From Anomaloglossus baeobatrachus (lineage: Eukaryota > Chordata > Amphibia > Anura > Aromobatidae): a stretch of DNA of 64,000 nucleotides. The number at the start of each line of letters is the position of its first letter. Position 1 is the first letter of the stretch. Below are positions 52,304-61,900 of the stretch, in pieces. The stretch lies in contig NW_027442061.1 of assembly GCF_048569485.1 (NCBI RefSeq), forward strand, positions 1-64,000, written 5' to 3'. The notes under the pieces are model-generated. The model saw only the letters and a program-made list of their open reading frames with translations. It had not been told where the DNA came from and did no database searches. The translations under genes were made by a program, and so were the position numbers.

Positions 52304-53440
52304 CCTCTGATGTCACGTCAACTTCCTGTTGACGTGACATCACTGCGGCCGGTCCCAGTCTCTGTGACTCACTGGGCGGTGTTTCGTACCACAATAGCAC
52401 CGCTTACAAGAACAATTGGCAATGCAAGGTGTTTGAGAGAAACCTTGTTTCTCAACATAATATCAATGAGGCCAGTAATGAAAAGGGGTGAGCCACTTTT
52501 TTAAGTGTATTGTATGGCTTTCTGCGCCCCCTACCTGGTCAGCGAGTGCCCTTCGGCTGGTCATTTCCACTAAGCCCCCACTGTCTCCATTCCTTGACAC
52601 TGCGAAACAAGTGAGTGTGACCCGATAAGTGGCTGGTCTGCAGTACAGTGCTGGAGACACCGGGCCGTGTCCACCTCACTCCAGACACTGAGGAAAGTGC
52701 ATCCACCAACCAAGGAGACAATCAACAAGCTGTGTACTGCAATCAGGAACCGTCGGCACACAGCCAACTGATACCACAACCAACAATAAGTGCACCGGGT
52801 CTGTGATATAGCCCATGGTAGGAAGTGACCGGCCACTCACACCAATTTCTAGCCCCCGATCTTGCAAGTACATGCAGCCTCTAACTGGTTTTCCTCCAGG
52901 ATTGCCCTGTGTTTATCTCCATCCATCTTCCATCACCTCTAATCAGCTCTACTTCTGAAGAATAGTGTCCCACAGCAGGAGGCTGTGCTAGCTGTATCCC
53001 CTACATGCATGAGGAAGAAGCTGCTCCGGTCAAATGAGAACTTTGTGGGCTAAATGGTGAAAAACTAACCCTGCACATCACTCTGAAAACCCCCTCCCCA
53101 CCGTCACACATGGTGGAGGCTTCTCTTCAGCAGGGGCAGAGAGGCTGGTCAGAGATAATGGGAAGATGGATGGAGCTAAATATAGGGCAATCCAGGAGGA
53201 AAACCTGCAGAGCACTGGAGACCGGGGCGCAGGTTCACCGTCCAGCAGGACAACCGCCCTCAGCATCCTGCAGAGCCACACTAATCAGATCTGACACATG
53301 GCATCAACTTCCGGCGCACGCGATGACGTCACCAGCGCACCGGAAGTGACCCGCCTCCGGCTCCTTACCCTGGACCTGACTACGGTCTTTTGCTCCTCCT
53401 CCTCCTCGGCCGTGACGTCCTCATTCCCGGAGATCCCCAT
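49118..53440 (-). CDS. 4EHP / eIF4E2-type cap-binding protein (six exons, complete)
   Basis: A cytoplasmic eIF4E homologue that binds the mRNA cap without recruiting eIF4G and so represses translation, typically with GIGYF or 4E-T. Six exons encode about 228 residues: 53369-53440, 51500-51634, 51320-51424, 51032-51184, 50758-50894 and 49118-49157, all GT-AG with matching phases. Seen: HPLQYRYTFWYSRRTP, the 4EHP cap tyrosine in MNYEQN, the partner-binding VEQFW, the second cap residue in KPMWEDDAN, and the C-terminus DNSSFRNTKLTL. Against human EIF4E2 the core is roughly 80% identical by eye, but the acidic N-terminus is replaced by a short unrelated one. It is therefore probably a paralogue (eif4e2-related) rather than the highly conserved EIF4E2 itself. 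No break is seen. Confidence 0.92.
49206..49432 (+). repeat. 34-bp GC-rich tandem repeat, about 7 units, in intron 5 of the 4EHP-like gene
   Basis: Units of GTAAGTCCCGGGGGAGCTGA, GGTGCGGGGG, CGCT, with GGAGCT/GGCGCT variants. Open minus-strand frames over it are artefacts. Confidence 0.9.
49688..50568 (+). repeat. 30-bp GC-rich minisatellite, about 29 units, in intron 5 of the 4EHP-like gene
   Basis: Two unit types: GGCAGAGGAAGAGGAGGCGC, GCCCACCCAC (mostly the first 6) and GGCAGAGGAAGAGGCGGCCC, CCTCACCCAC (the rest, with two of a mixed type near 50470-50530). Units within the second type are almost identical, indicating recent spread. Frames of 300-400 codons on both strands come from the period of 30; the intron is bounded by real splice sites, so I do not accept them as genes. 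Confidence 0.96.
50758..50894 (-). CDS. 4EHP-like exon 5
   Basis: 137 bp encoding EDILSIWNKTANDQLSTIRI, RDTLRRVLNLPPNTIMEYKT and HNDSLK (last codon split). Acceptor CTGCAG, donor GAA|GTGAGT. Reading on without splicing meets a stop at once, confirming the donor. Confidence 0.95.
51032..51184 (-). CDS. 4EHP-like exon 4
   Basis: 153 bp encoding DDANRNGGKWIIRLRKGLAS, RFWENIILAMLGEQFMVGEE and ICGVVVSIRFQ, the central beta-sheet and helix of the eIF4E fold. Acceptor CTCAG, donor CAG|GTAGGT. Confidence 0.96.
51320..51424 (-). CDS. 4EHP-like exon 3
   Basis: 105 bp encoding VEQFWRVYSHLVRPGDLSGY and SDFHLFKEGIKPMWE. VEQFW carries the dorsal tryptophan contacting partner proteins. The final MWE has the second cap-stacking tryptophan. 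Acceptor CTTTAG, donor GAG|GTGAGT. Confidence 0.96.
51500..51634 (-). CDS. 4EHP-like exon 2
   Basis: 135 bp encoding EIAVAPGEHPLQYRYTFWYS, RRTPSRPASTMNYEQNIRQV and GTVAS. Contains the tyrosine that stacks on the cap in 4EHP (tryptophan in eIF4E). Acceptor CCACAG, donor TCG|GTGAGT. Confidence 0.95.
51752..52068. mobile_element. Non-autonomous DNA element inserted in the Tc1 remnant (317 bp)
   Basis: Imperfect inverted ends: AGGCTGTGTGCGCTC at the left and, reading the other strand, AGGCTATGTGCTCAC at the right. The interior is CpG-rich with several smaller inverted repeats (GCGCTTCAGAGCGCAGCT against AGCTGCGCTCTGAAGCGC, 51787-51823). No coding. No clear target duplication. Confidence 0.7.
52104..52500. 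mobile_element. Foldback MITE flanked by TTAA (397 bp)
   Basis: Long inverted termini of roughly 110 bp: AGTGGCTCGCCCCTTTTCAT at the left pairs with AGTGGCTCACCCCTTTTCAT read from the right, continuing through GTTGAGAAACAAGGTTTCTC. TTAA stands on both sides (52100-52103 and 52501-52504), the target duplication used by piggyBac-type elements. The centre has an (AT)n run (52270-52302) and a perfect 15-bp stem with a 5-base loop at 52308-52342 (TGATGTCACGTCAAC). Confidence 0.85.
53000..53295 (+). mobile_element. Tc1-type transposase fragment, sense orientation
   Basis: The plus strand reads TVTHGGGFSSAGAERLVR, KMDGAKYRAIQEENL, then a frame with VHRPAGQ where Tc1 transposase has FTFQQDNDPKHTA. 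It overlaps in content, but in opposite orientation, with 52870-52960. The interior GGGCAATCCAGGAGGAAAAC pairs with GTTTTCCTCCAGGATTGCCC upstream. Confidence 0.75.
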
Positions 53441-53560
53441 GTGCGGTGTGAGGGCGCCGTCCCTGTAGGACCGGCTGTCCGGCCTCCGTCCGCTGATCCG
53501 GATGTGCGGTGCCTCGCGTAGCCCCGCGTCCTAGTGCCGGCAGGAAATTACGTAACGTCT
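53300..53560 (-). promoter_or_regulatory. GC/CpG-rich 5' region of the 4EHP-like gene
   Basis: CpG-dense sequence covering exon 1 and the bases upstream of it, with no TATA box. Typical of a housekeeping-type promoter; the exact transcription start cannot be read from sequence. Confidence 0.55.
53369..53440 (-). CDS. 4EHP-like exon 1 (start codon)
   Basis: Reads MGISGNEDVTAEEEEEQKT, VVRSR. Upstream in the same frame a stop occurs with no other ATG between, so 53440 is the only start on this exon. Donor AGG|GTAAGG. Human EIF4E2 has a different, longer N-terminus (MNNKFDALKDD). Inside a GC- and CpG-rich stretch. Confidence 0.82.
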
Positions 53561-54040
53561 GGCGTAAGTGGGCGTGGTTTACGACGTGGGTGTAACTGTG
53601 ATTGGCGGCGGGTCGTCTTGCTGCTGTAGTGATTAGTACAGCGCGCCACCTGCTGGTGACTGTGGTGAACAGCAAGCTCCAGAAAAGTTGTGTTCTGTGG
53701 TACCAGAAGTCCCAGCAAGCTGCGTGACCCTGCCTATAGGAACCATGGCTGAGAAAGTGCATCATGGGAAATCAGGTGACGCCATATAAAAGCCCAGAGG
53801 GTGAGAAAAGCCGGGTTACAGGGTCTTCTGTATGTGCAGGGAATGTGTCAGCCCGAAAATGTCAACAAGTCATAAAATGTGAAGGGTTAAAAAAAAATAA
53901 ATACATTCTGGTATCAAACATGAAAAGTAATTTAAACGTTTTGATATTTTCCACTTTTGAACACCAGGGGGTGCAGCTGCTGAAAATCACCATGGAAACC
54001 CAGTGTGTCACTAGATCACTTTATGACTGTAGTAAAAGTG
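53560..54040. other. Intergenic region upstream of the 4EHP-like gene
   Basis: No exon or transposon recognised. Short frames (up to 119 codons) have no domain and no matching splice context. Confidence 0.6.
53642..53656 (-). promoter_or_regulatory. CTCF-like motif upstream of the 4EHP-like promoter
   Basis: CGCGCCACCTGCTGG fits 14 of 15 positions of the reverse CTCF core RSYGCCMYCTRSTGG. A weaker forward-oriented match (ACACCAGGGGGTGCA, 12 of 15) is at 53961-53975. Prediction from the consensus only. Confidence 0.4.
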
Positions 54041-55660
54041 GGCGGGGTCTGCTCTGTGGTGTCTCCGCCCCTTCTGGAAGCATGAAGCATGAAGTTCACG
54101 GCTCATTCAGACAGTTCCAGTGAGATCGCGGCGGTCATTGATCTCAGTGACAGCGCTGACGTCAGGAGTGCAGCGGAGTTCATCACCACAGGTAATGAAC
54201 TCAGCTAACCTCATGACATCGGCGCTCATCATCCCCTGCAGTAACCTGGGCTGACCTCATGACATCGGCGCTCATCATCCCCTGCAGTAACCTGGGCTGA
54301 CCTCATGACATCAGTGCTGGTCATCCCCTGCAGTGACCTAGGCTGACCTCATGACATCGGCGCTCATCATCCCCTGCAGTGACCTGGGCTGACCTCATGA
54401 CATCAGTGCTGGTCATCCCCTGCAGTGACCTAGGCTGACCTCATGACATCGGCGCTCATCATCCCCTGCAGTGACCTGGGCTGACCTCATGACATCGGCG
54501 CTCATCATCCCCTGCAGTGACCTAGGCTGACCTCATGACATCGGCGCTCATCATCCCCTGCAGTGACCTAGGCTGACCTCATGACATCGGCGCTCATCAT
54601 CCCCTGCAGTGACCTGGGCTGACCTCATGACATCGGCGCTCATCATCCCCTGCAGTGACCTAGGCTGACCTCATGACATCGGCGCTCATCATCCCCTGCA
54701 GTGACCTGGGCTGACCTCATGACATCGGCGCTCATCATCCCCTGCAGTGACCTAGGCTGACCTCATGACATCGGCGCTCATCATCCCCTGCAGTAACCTG
54801 GGCTGACCTCATGACATCGGCGCTCATCATCCCCTGCAGTGACCTAGGCTGACCTCATGACATCGGCGCTCATCATACCCTGCAGTGACCTGGGCTGACC
54901 TCATGACATCAGTGCTGGTCATCCCCTGCAGTGACCTGGACTGACCTCATGACATCAGTGCTGGTCATCCCCTGCAGTAACCTGGGCTGACCTCATGACA
55001 TCAGTGCTGGTCATCCCCTGCAGTGACCTGGACTGATCTCATGACATCAGTGCTGGTCATCCCCTGCAGTGACCTGGACTGACCTCATGATGTAAGCTCA
55101 GGTCACTGCATTGCTCTCCCAGCCAATGGGAATATTCTGTTCTTCATTGACTGGGACAGTGACTATGGTACGGATCCTCGTGGGACCCCCTTATTGGATT
55201 ACGCCAGACCCGGATTTGTTTGTTTTTTTGCCAATAAATTGGTGAAAGAGGGAGTGTTTTGGGGAGTGTTATTTCAAATAAACACATGTTTGTTGTCCAT
55301 TTTTATTTTATTACTGACTGGGTTGGTGATGTCGGGTATCTGATAGACGCAGTGACATCACTAACCCCAGGGCTTGATGTCAGGTGACATTAGACATCTA
55401 GTATCAACCCCATTTATTACCCCATTTGCCACCGCACCAGGGCATCGGGATGAGCTGGAACAAAGCACCAGGATTGGCGCATCTAATGGATGCACCACTT
55501 CTGGGGCAGCTGTGGCCTGCTATTTTTAGGCTGAGGAGGGTCCAATAAAGGTGGACCTCCCTAGTCTCAGAATACTAGAGCACAGCTGTCCACTTTACTT
55601 TGGCTGGTGATCCAAGTTGGGGGGGACCCTACGTCGTTTTTTAAAATTATTTATTTTTTG
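54040..55660 (-). repeat. Second copy of the intron-9 interspersed repeat family, inverted
   Basis: 55170-55650 is the reverse complement of the family seen at 46030-46660 (GCATCCATTAGATG, CTCATCCCGATGCCCTGG, AAATAAACACATGTTTG region). The outer part, 54080-54190, holds GATCGCGGCGGTCATTGATC and GCTGACGTCAGGAGTGCAGC. The middle has been amplified as the 46-bp array. No coding capacity. Confidence 0.7.
54195..55095 (+). repeat. 46-bp tandem repeat, about 19 units
   Basis: Units contain CTGACCTCATGACATCGGCG, CTCATCATCCCCTGCAGTGA, CCTAGG. Two types alternate: TCGGCGCTCATCAT (dominant at the left) and TCAGTGCTGGTCAT (dominant at the right end). Confidence 0.94.
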
Positions 55661-55764
55661 GCAAAGCACAAGGCTAAGCACCCTTTAGTGCCACATGAAA
55701 GGCACTAAAGAGTGTAAGATTACAAAATGAAGGGAAGTGGGACATTATATCTGTCTTTCTCATC

Positions 55765-55797
55765 TATCTATCTATTATCTATCCAGCTATCTATCTC
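55765..55797 (+). repeat. (ATCT)n microsatellite
   Basis: Short imperfect run of CTATCTATC repeats. Confidence 0.85.
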
Positions 55798-55859
55798 TCT
55801 AGTTGTTGACTCTATGTAACCCTCCTTCCATTTTTTGTGTGGTCCACAATAAAAAAAGA

Positions 55860-55965
55860 AGACACACAGACCGTATACAGAACGGATGCATCCATGAAAA
55901 GACAGTACCGTTATTTGCAGGCCACAAAAACGGGATGATTGTGTGAACGTACCCTTAGGGTCACA
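55860..55965. repeat. Possible non-autonomous transposon end before the 57-bp array
   Basis: ACGGATGCATCCATGAAAAG, GCAGGCCACAAAAACGGGAT and GTGTGAACGTACCCTTAGG look like a frog interspersed repeat terminus. No second end is found. Confidence 0.4.
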
Positions 55966-55984
55966 GAGCCGAGACATTACTGGC

Positions 55985-58900
55985 GACTACAAAAATATAC
56001 CAAGTGCACAGTGTCAGCGGGGACGGCGGGGGCACCAAGACTACAAGGAGCTACCGACAAGTGCACAGTGTCAGCGGGGACGGCGGGGGCACCAAGACTA
56101 CAAGGAGATACCGACAAGTGCACAGTGTCAGCGGGGACGGCGGGGCCACCAAGACTACAAGGAGATACCGACAAGTGCACAGTGTCAGCGGGGACGGCGG
56201 GGGCACCAAGACTACAAGGAGATACCGACAAGTGCACAGTGTCAGCGGGGACGGCGGGGGCACCAAGACTACAAGGAGATACTGACAAGTGCACAGTGTC
56301 AGCGGGGACGGCGGGGGCACCAAGACTACAAGGAGATACCGACAAGTGCACAGTGTCAGCGGGGACGGCGGGGGGCACCAAGACTACAAGGAGATACCGA
56401 CAAGTGCACAGTGTCAGCGGGGACGGCGGGGGCACCAAGACTACAAGGAGATACCGACAAGTGCACAGTGTCAGCGGTGACGGCGGGGGGCACCAAGACT
56501 ACAAGGAGATACTGACAAGTGCACAGTGTCAGCGGGGACGGCGGGGGGCACCAAGACTACAAGGAGATACTGACAAGTGCACAGTGTCAGCGGGGACGGA
56601 GGGGGAACCAAGACTACAAGGAGATACTGACAAGTGCACAGTGTCAGCGGGGACGGCGGGGGGCACCAAGACTACAAGGAGATACTGACAAGTGCACAGT
56701 GTCAGCGGGGACGGCGGGGGGCACCAAGACTACAAGGAGATACCGACAAGTGCACAGTGTCAGCGGGGACGGCGGGGGCCACCAAGACTACAAGGAGATA
56801 CCGACAAGTGCACAGTGTCAGCGGGGACGGAGGGGGGCACCAAGACTACAAGGAGATACCGACAAGTGCACAGTGTCAGCGGGGACGGCGGGGGGCACCA
56901 AGACTACAAGGAGATACTGACAAGTGCACAGTGTCAGTGGGGACGGCGGGGGGCACCAAGACTACAAGGAGATACCGACAAGTGCACAGTGTCAGCGGGG
57001 ACGGAGGGGGGCACCAAGACTACAAGAGATACCGACAAGTGCACAGTGTCAGCGGGGACGGCGGGGGCACCAAGACTACAAGGAGATACCGACAAGTGCA
57101 CAGTGTCAGCGGGGACGGCGGGGGGCACCAAGACTACAAGGAGATACCGACAAGTGCACAGTGTCAGCGGGGACGGAGGGGGGCACCAAGACTACAAGGA
57201 GATACTGACAAGTGCACAGTGTCAGCGGGGACGGCGGGGGCACCAAGACTACAAGAAGATACCGACAAGTGCACAGTGTCATCGGGGACGGAGGGGGGCA
57301 CCAAGACTACAAGGAGATACTGACAAGTGCACAGTGTCAGCGGGGACGGCGGGGGCACCAAGACTACAAGGAGATACCGACAAGTGCACAGTGTCAGCGG
57401 GGACGGCGGGGGGCACCAAGACTACAAGGAGATACTGACAAGTGCACAGTGTCAGTGGGGACGGCGGGGGGCACCAAGACTACAAGGAGATACCGACAAG
57501 TGCACAGTGTCAGCGGGGACGGAGGGGGGCACCAAGACTACAAGGAGATACTGACAAGTGCACAGTGTCAGTGGGGACGGCGGGGGGCACCAAGACTACA
57601 AGGAGATACCGACAAGTGCACAGTGTCAGCGGGGACGGCGGGGGGCACCAAGACTACAAGGAGATACCGACAAGTGCACAGTGTCAGCGGGGACGGCGGG
57701 GGCACCAAGACTACAAGGAGATACCGACAAGTGCACAGTGTCAGCGGGGACAGCGGGGGGCACCAAGACTACAAGGAGATACCGACAAGTGCACAGTGTC
57801 AGCGGGGACGGCGGGGGCACCAAGACTACAAGGAGATACCGACAAGTGCACAGTGTCAGCGGGGACGGCGGGGGCACCAAGACTACAAGAGATACCGACA
57901 AGTGCACAGTGTCAGCGGGGACGGCGGGGGGCACCAAGACTACAAGGAGATACCGACAAGTGCACAGTGTCAGCGGGGACGGCGGGGGGCACCAAGACTA
58001 CAAGGAGATACCGACAAGTGCACAGTGTCAGCGGGGACGGCGGGGGCACCAAGACTACAAGGAGATACCGACAAGTGCACAGTGTCAGCGGGGACGGCGG
58101 GGGCACCAAGACTACAAGGAGATACCGACAAGTGCACAGTGTCAGCGGGGACGGCGGGGGCACCAAGACTACAAGAAGATACCGAGAAGTGCACAGTGTC
58201 AGCGGGGACGGCGGGGGCACCAAGACTACAAGGAGATACCGACAAGTGCACAGTGTCAGCGGGGACGGCGGGGGCACCAAGACTACAAGGAGATACCGAC
58301 AAGTGCACAGTGTCAGTGGGGACGGCGGGGGGCACCAAGACTACAAGGAGATACCGACAAGTGCACAGTGTCAGCGGGGACGGCGGGGGCACCAAGACTA
58401 CAAGAAGATACCGACAAGTGCACAGTGTCAGCGGGGACGGCGGGGGGCACCAAGACTACAAGGAGATACCGACAAGTGCACAGTGTCAGCGGGGACGGCG
58501 GGGGCACCAAGACTACAAGGAGATACCGACAAGTGCACAGTGTCAGCGGGGACGGCGGGGTGCACCAAGACTACAAGGAGATACCAACAAGTGCACAGTG
58601 TCAGCGGGGACGGCGGGGGCACCAAGAGTACAAGGAGATACCGACAAGTGCACAGTGTCAGCGGGGACGGCGGGGGCACCAAGACTACAAGAAGATACCG
58701 ACAAGTGCACAGTGTCAGCGGGGACGGCGGGGGCACCAAGACTACAAGGAGATACCGACAAGTGCACAGTGTCAGCGGGGACGGCGGGGGCACCAAGACT
58801 ACAAGGAGATACCCACAAGTGCACAGTGTCAGCGGGGACGGCGGGGGGCACCAAGACTACAAGGAGATACTGACAAGTGCACAGTGTCAGCGGGGATGGA

Positions 58901-61900
58901 GGGGGCACCAAGACTACAAGGAGATACCGACAAGTGCACAGTGTCAGCGGGGACGGCGGGGGCACCAAGACTACAAGGAGATACCGACAAGTGCACAGTG
59001 TCAGCGGGGACGGCGGGGGCACCAAGACTACAAGGAGATACCGACAAGTGCACAGTGTCAGCGGGGACGGAGGGGGCACCAAGACTACAAGGAGATACCG
59101 ACAAGTGCACAGTGTCAGCGGGGACGGCGGGGGCACCAAGACTACAAGGAGATACCGACAAGTGCACAGTGTCAGCGGGGACGGCGGGGGCACCAAGACT
59201 ACAAGGAGATACCGACAAGTGCACAGTGTCAGCGGGGACGGAGGGGGCCACCAAGACTACAAGGAGATACCGACAAGTGCACAGTGTCAGCGGGGACGGC
59301 GGGGGCACCAAGACTACAAGAGATACCGACAAGTGCACAGTGTCAGCGGGGACGGCGGGGGGCACCAAGACTACAAGGAGATACTGACAAGTGCACAGTG
59401 TCAGCGGGGACGGCGGGGGGCACCAAGACTACAAGGAGATACTGACAAGTGCACAGTGTCAGCGGGGACGGCGGGGGCACCAAGACTACAAGGAGATACC
59501 GACAAGTGCACAGTGTCAGCGGGGACGGCGGGGGCACCAAGACTACAAGGAGATACCGACAAGTGCACAGTGTCAGCGGGGACGGCGGGGGGCACCAAGA
59601 CTACAAGGAGATACTGACAAGTGCACAGTGTCAGCGGGGACGGCGGGGGCACTAAGACTACAAGGAGATACCGACAAGTGCACAGTGTCAGCGGGGACGG
59701 AGGGGGCCACCAAGACTACAAGGAGATACCGACAAGTGCACAGTGTCAGCGGGGACGGCGGGGGCACCAAGACTACAAGGAGATACTGACAAGTGCACAG
59801 TGTCAGCAGGGACGGCGGGGGCACCAAGACTACAAGGAGATACTGACAAGTGCACAGTGTCAGCGGGGACGGAGGGGGCCACCAAGACTACAAGGAGATA
59901 CCGACAAGTGCACAGTGTCAGCGGGGACGGCGGGGGCACCAAGACTACAAGGAGATACTGACAAGTGCACAGTGTCAGCGGGGACGGCGGGGGGCACCAA
60001 GACTACAAGGAGATACCGACAAGTGCACAGTGTCAGCGGGGACAGAGGGGGCCACCAAGACTACAAGGAGATACCGACAAGTGCACAGTGTCAGCGGGGA
60101 CGGCGGGGGCACCAAGACTACAAGGAGATACTGACAAGTGCACAGTGTCAGCGGGGACGGCGGGGGCACCAAGACTACAAGGAGATACCGACAAGTGCAC
60201 AGTGTCAGCGGGGACGGCGGGGGGCACCAAGACTACAAGGAGATACTGACAAGTGCACAGTGTCAGCGGGGACGGCGGGGGGCACCAAGACTACAAGGAG
60301 ATACCGACAAGTGCACAGTGTCAGCGGGGACGGCGGGGGGCACCAAGACTACAAGGAGATACTGACAAGTGCACAGTGTCAGCAGGGACGGCGGGGACAC
60401 CAAGACTACAAGGAGATACTGACAAGTGCACAGTGTCAGCGGGGACGGCGGGGGGCACCAAGACTACAAGGAGATACCGACAAGTGCACAGTGTCAGCGG
60501 GGACGGCGGGGGCACCAAGACTACAAGGAGATACTGACAAGTGCACAGTGTCAGCGGGGACGGCGGGGGCACCAAGACTACAAGGAGATACCGACAAGTG
60601 CACAGTGTCAGCGGGGACGGCGGGGGCACCAAGACTACAAGGAGATACTGACAAGAGCACAGTGTCAGCGGGGACGGCGGGGGCACCAAGACTACAAGGA
60701 GATACTGACAAGTGCACAGTGTCAGCGGGGACGGCGGGGGCACCAAGACTACAAGGAGATACCGACAAGTGCACAGTGTCAGCGGGGACGGCGGGGGGCA
60801 CCAAGACTACAAGGAGATACTGACAAGTGCACAGTGTCAGCGGGGACGGCGGGGGGCACCAAGACTACAAGGAGATACCGACAAGTGCACAGTGTCAGCG
60901 GGGACGGCGGGGGGCACCAAGACTACAAGGAGATACTGACAAGTGCACAGTGTCAGCAGGGACGGCGGGGACACCAAGACTACAAGGAGATACTGACAAG
61001 TGCACAGTGTCAGCGGGGACGGCGGGGGCACCAAGACTACAAGGAGATACCGACAAGTGCACAGTGTCAGCGGGGACGGCGGGGGCACCAAGGCTACAAG
61101 GAGATACCGACAAGTGTACAGTGTCAGCGGGGACGGCGGGGGACACCAAGACTACAAGGAGATACTGACAAGTGCACAGTGTCAGCGGGGACGGCGGGGG
61201 CACTAAGACTACAAGGAGATACCGACAAGTGCACAGTGTCAGCGGGGACGGCGGGGGCACCAAGACTACAAGGAGATACTGACAAGTGCGCAGTGTCAGC
61301 CGGGACGGCGGGGGCACCAAGACTACAAGGAGATACCGACAAGTGCACAGTGTCAGCGGGGACGGCGGGGACACCAAGACTACAAGGAGATACTGACAAG
61401 TGCACAGTGTCAGCGGGGACGGCGGGGGCACCAAGACTACAAGGAGATACTGACAAGTGCACAGTGTCAGCGGGGACGGCGGGGACACCAAGACTACAAG
61501 GAGATACTGACAAGTGCACAGTGTCAGCGGGGACGGCGGGGGGCACCAAGACTACAAGAGATACCGACAAGTGCACAGTGTCAGCGGGGACGGCGGGGGC
61601 CACCAAGACTACAAGGAGATACTGACAAGTGCGCAGTGTCAGCGGGGACGGCGGGGGCACCAAGACTACAAAGAGATACCGACAAGTGCACAGTGTCAGC
61701 GGGGACGGCGGGGGCACCAAGACTACAAGGAGATACCGACAAGTGCACAGTGTCAGCGGGGACGGCGGGGGCACCAAGACTACAAGGAGATACCGACAAG
61801 TGCACAGTGTCAGCGGGGACGGCGGGGGCACCAAGACTACAAGGAGATACCGACAAGTGCACAGTGTCAGCGGGGACGGCGGGGGCCACCAAGACTACAA

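Larger units (their letters stand above)
51711..52990 (-). mobile_element. Tc1-type DNA transposon remnant in intron 1 of the 4EHP-like gene
   Basis: Terminus CAGTGCCTTGAAAAAGTCTT, CATACCCC at 51715 matches a Tc1-like family with the terminus CAGTGCCTTGAAAAAGTATT as I recall it. Its continuation ACATCCACAAATTTAA resumes at 52090 after one insertion, and GTGTATTGTATGG after a second. The antisense transposase piece GTTTTCCTCCAGGATTGCCC, ATCTCCATCCATCTTCC is at 52886-52931. 52515-52870 is not assignable. Degenerate, no open frame. Confidence 0.75.

Noticed and set aside
53421-54123. Short frames upstream of the 4EHP-like start (114 and 119 codons)
   Set aside because: They are in frames unrelated to exon 1 and have no domain or splice support.
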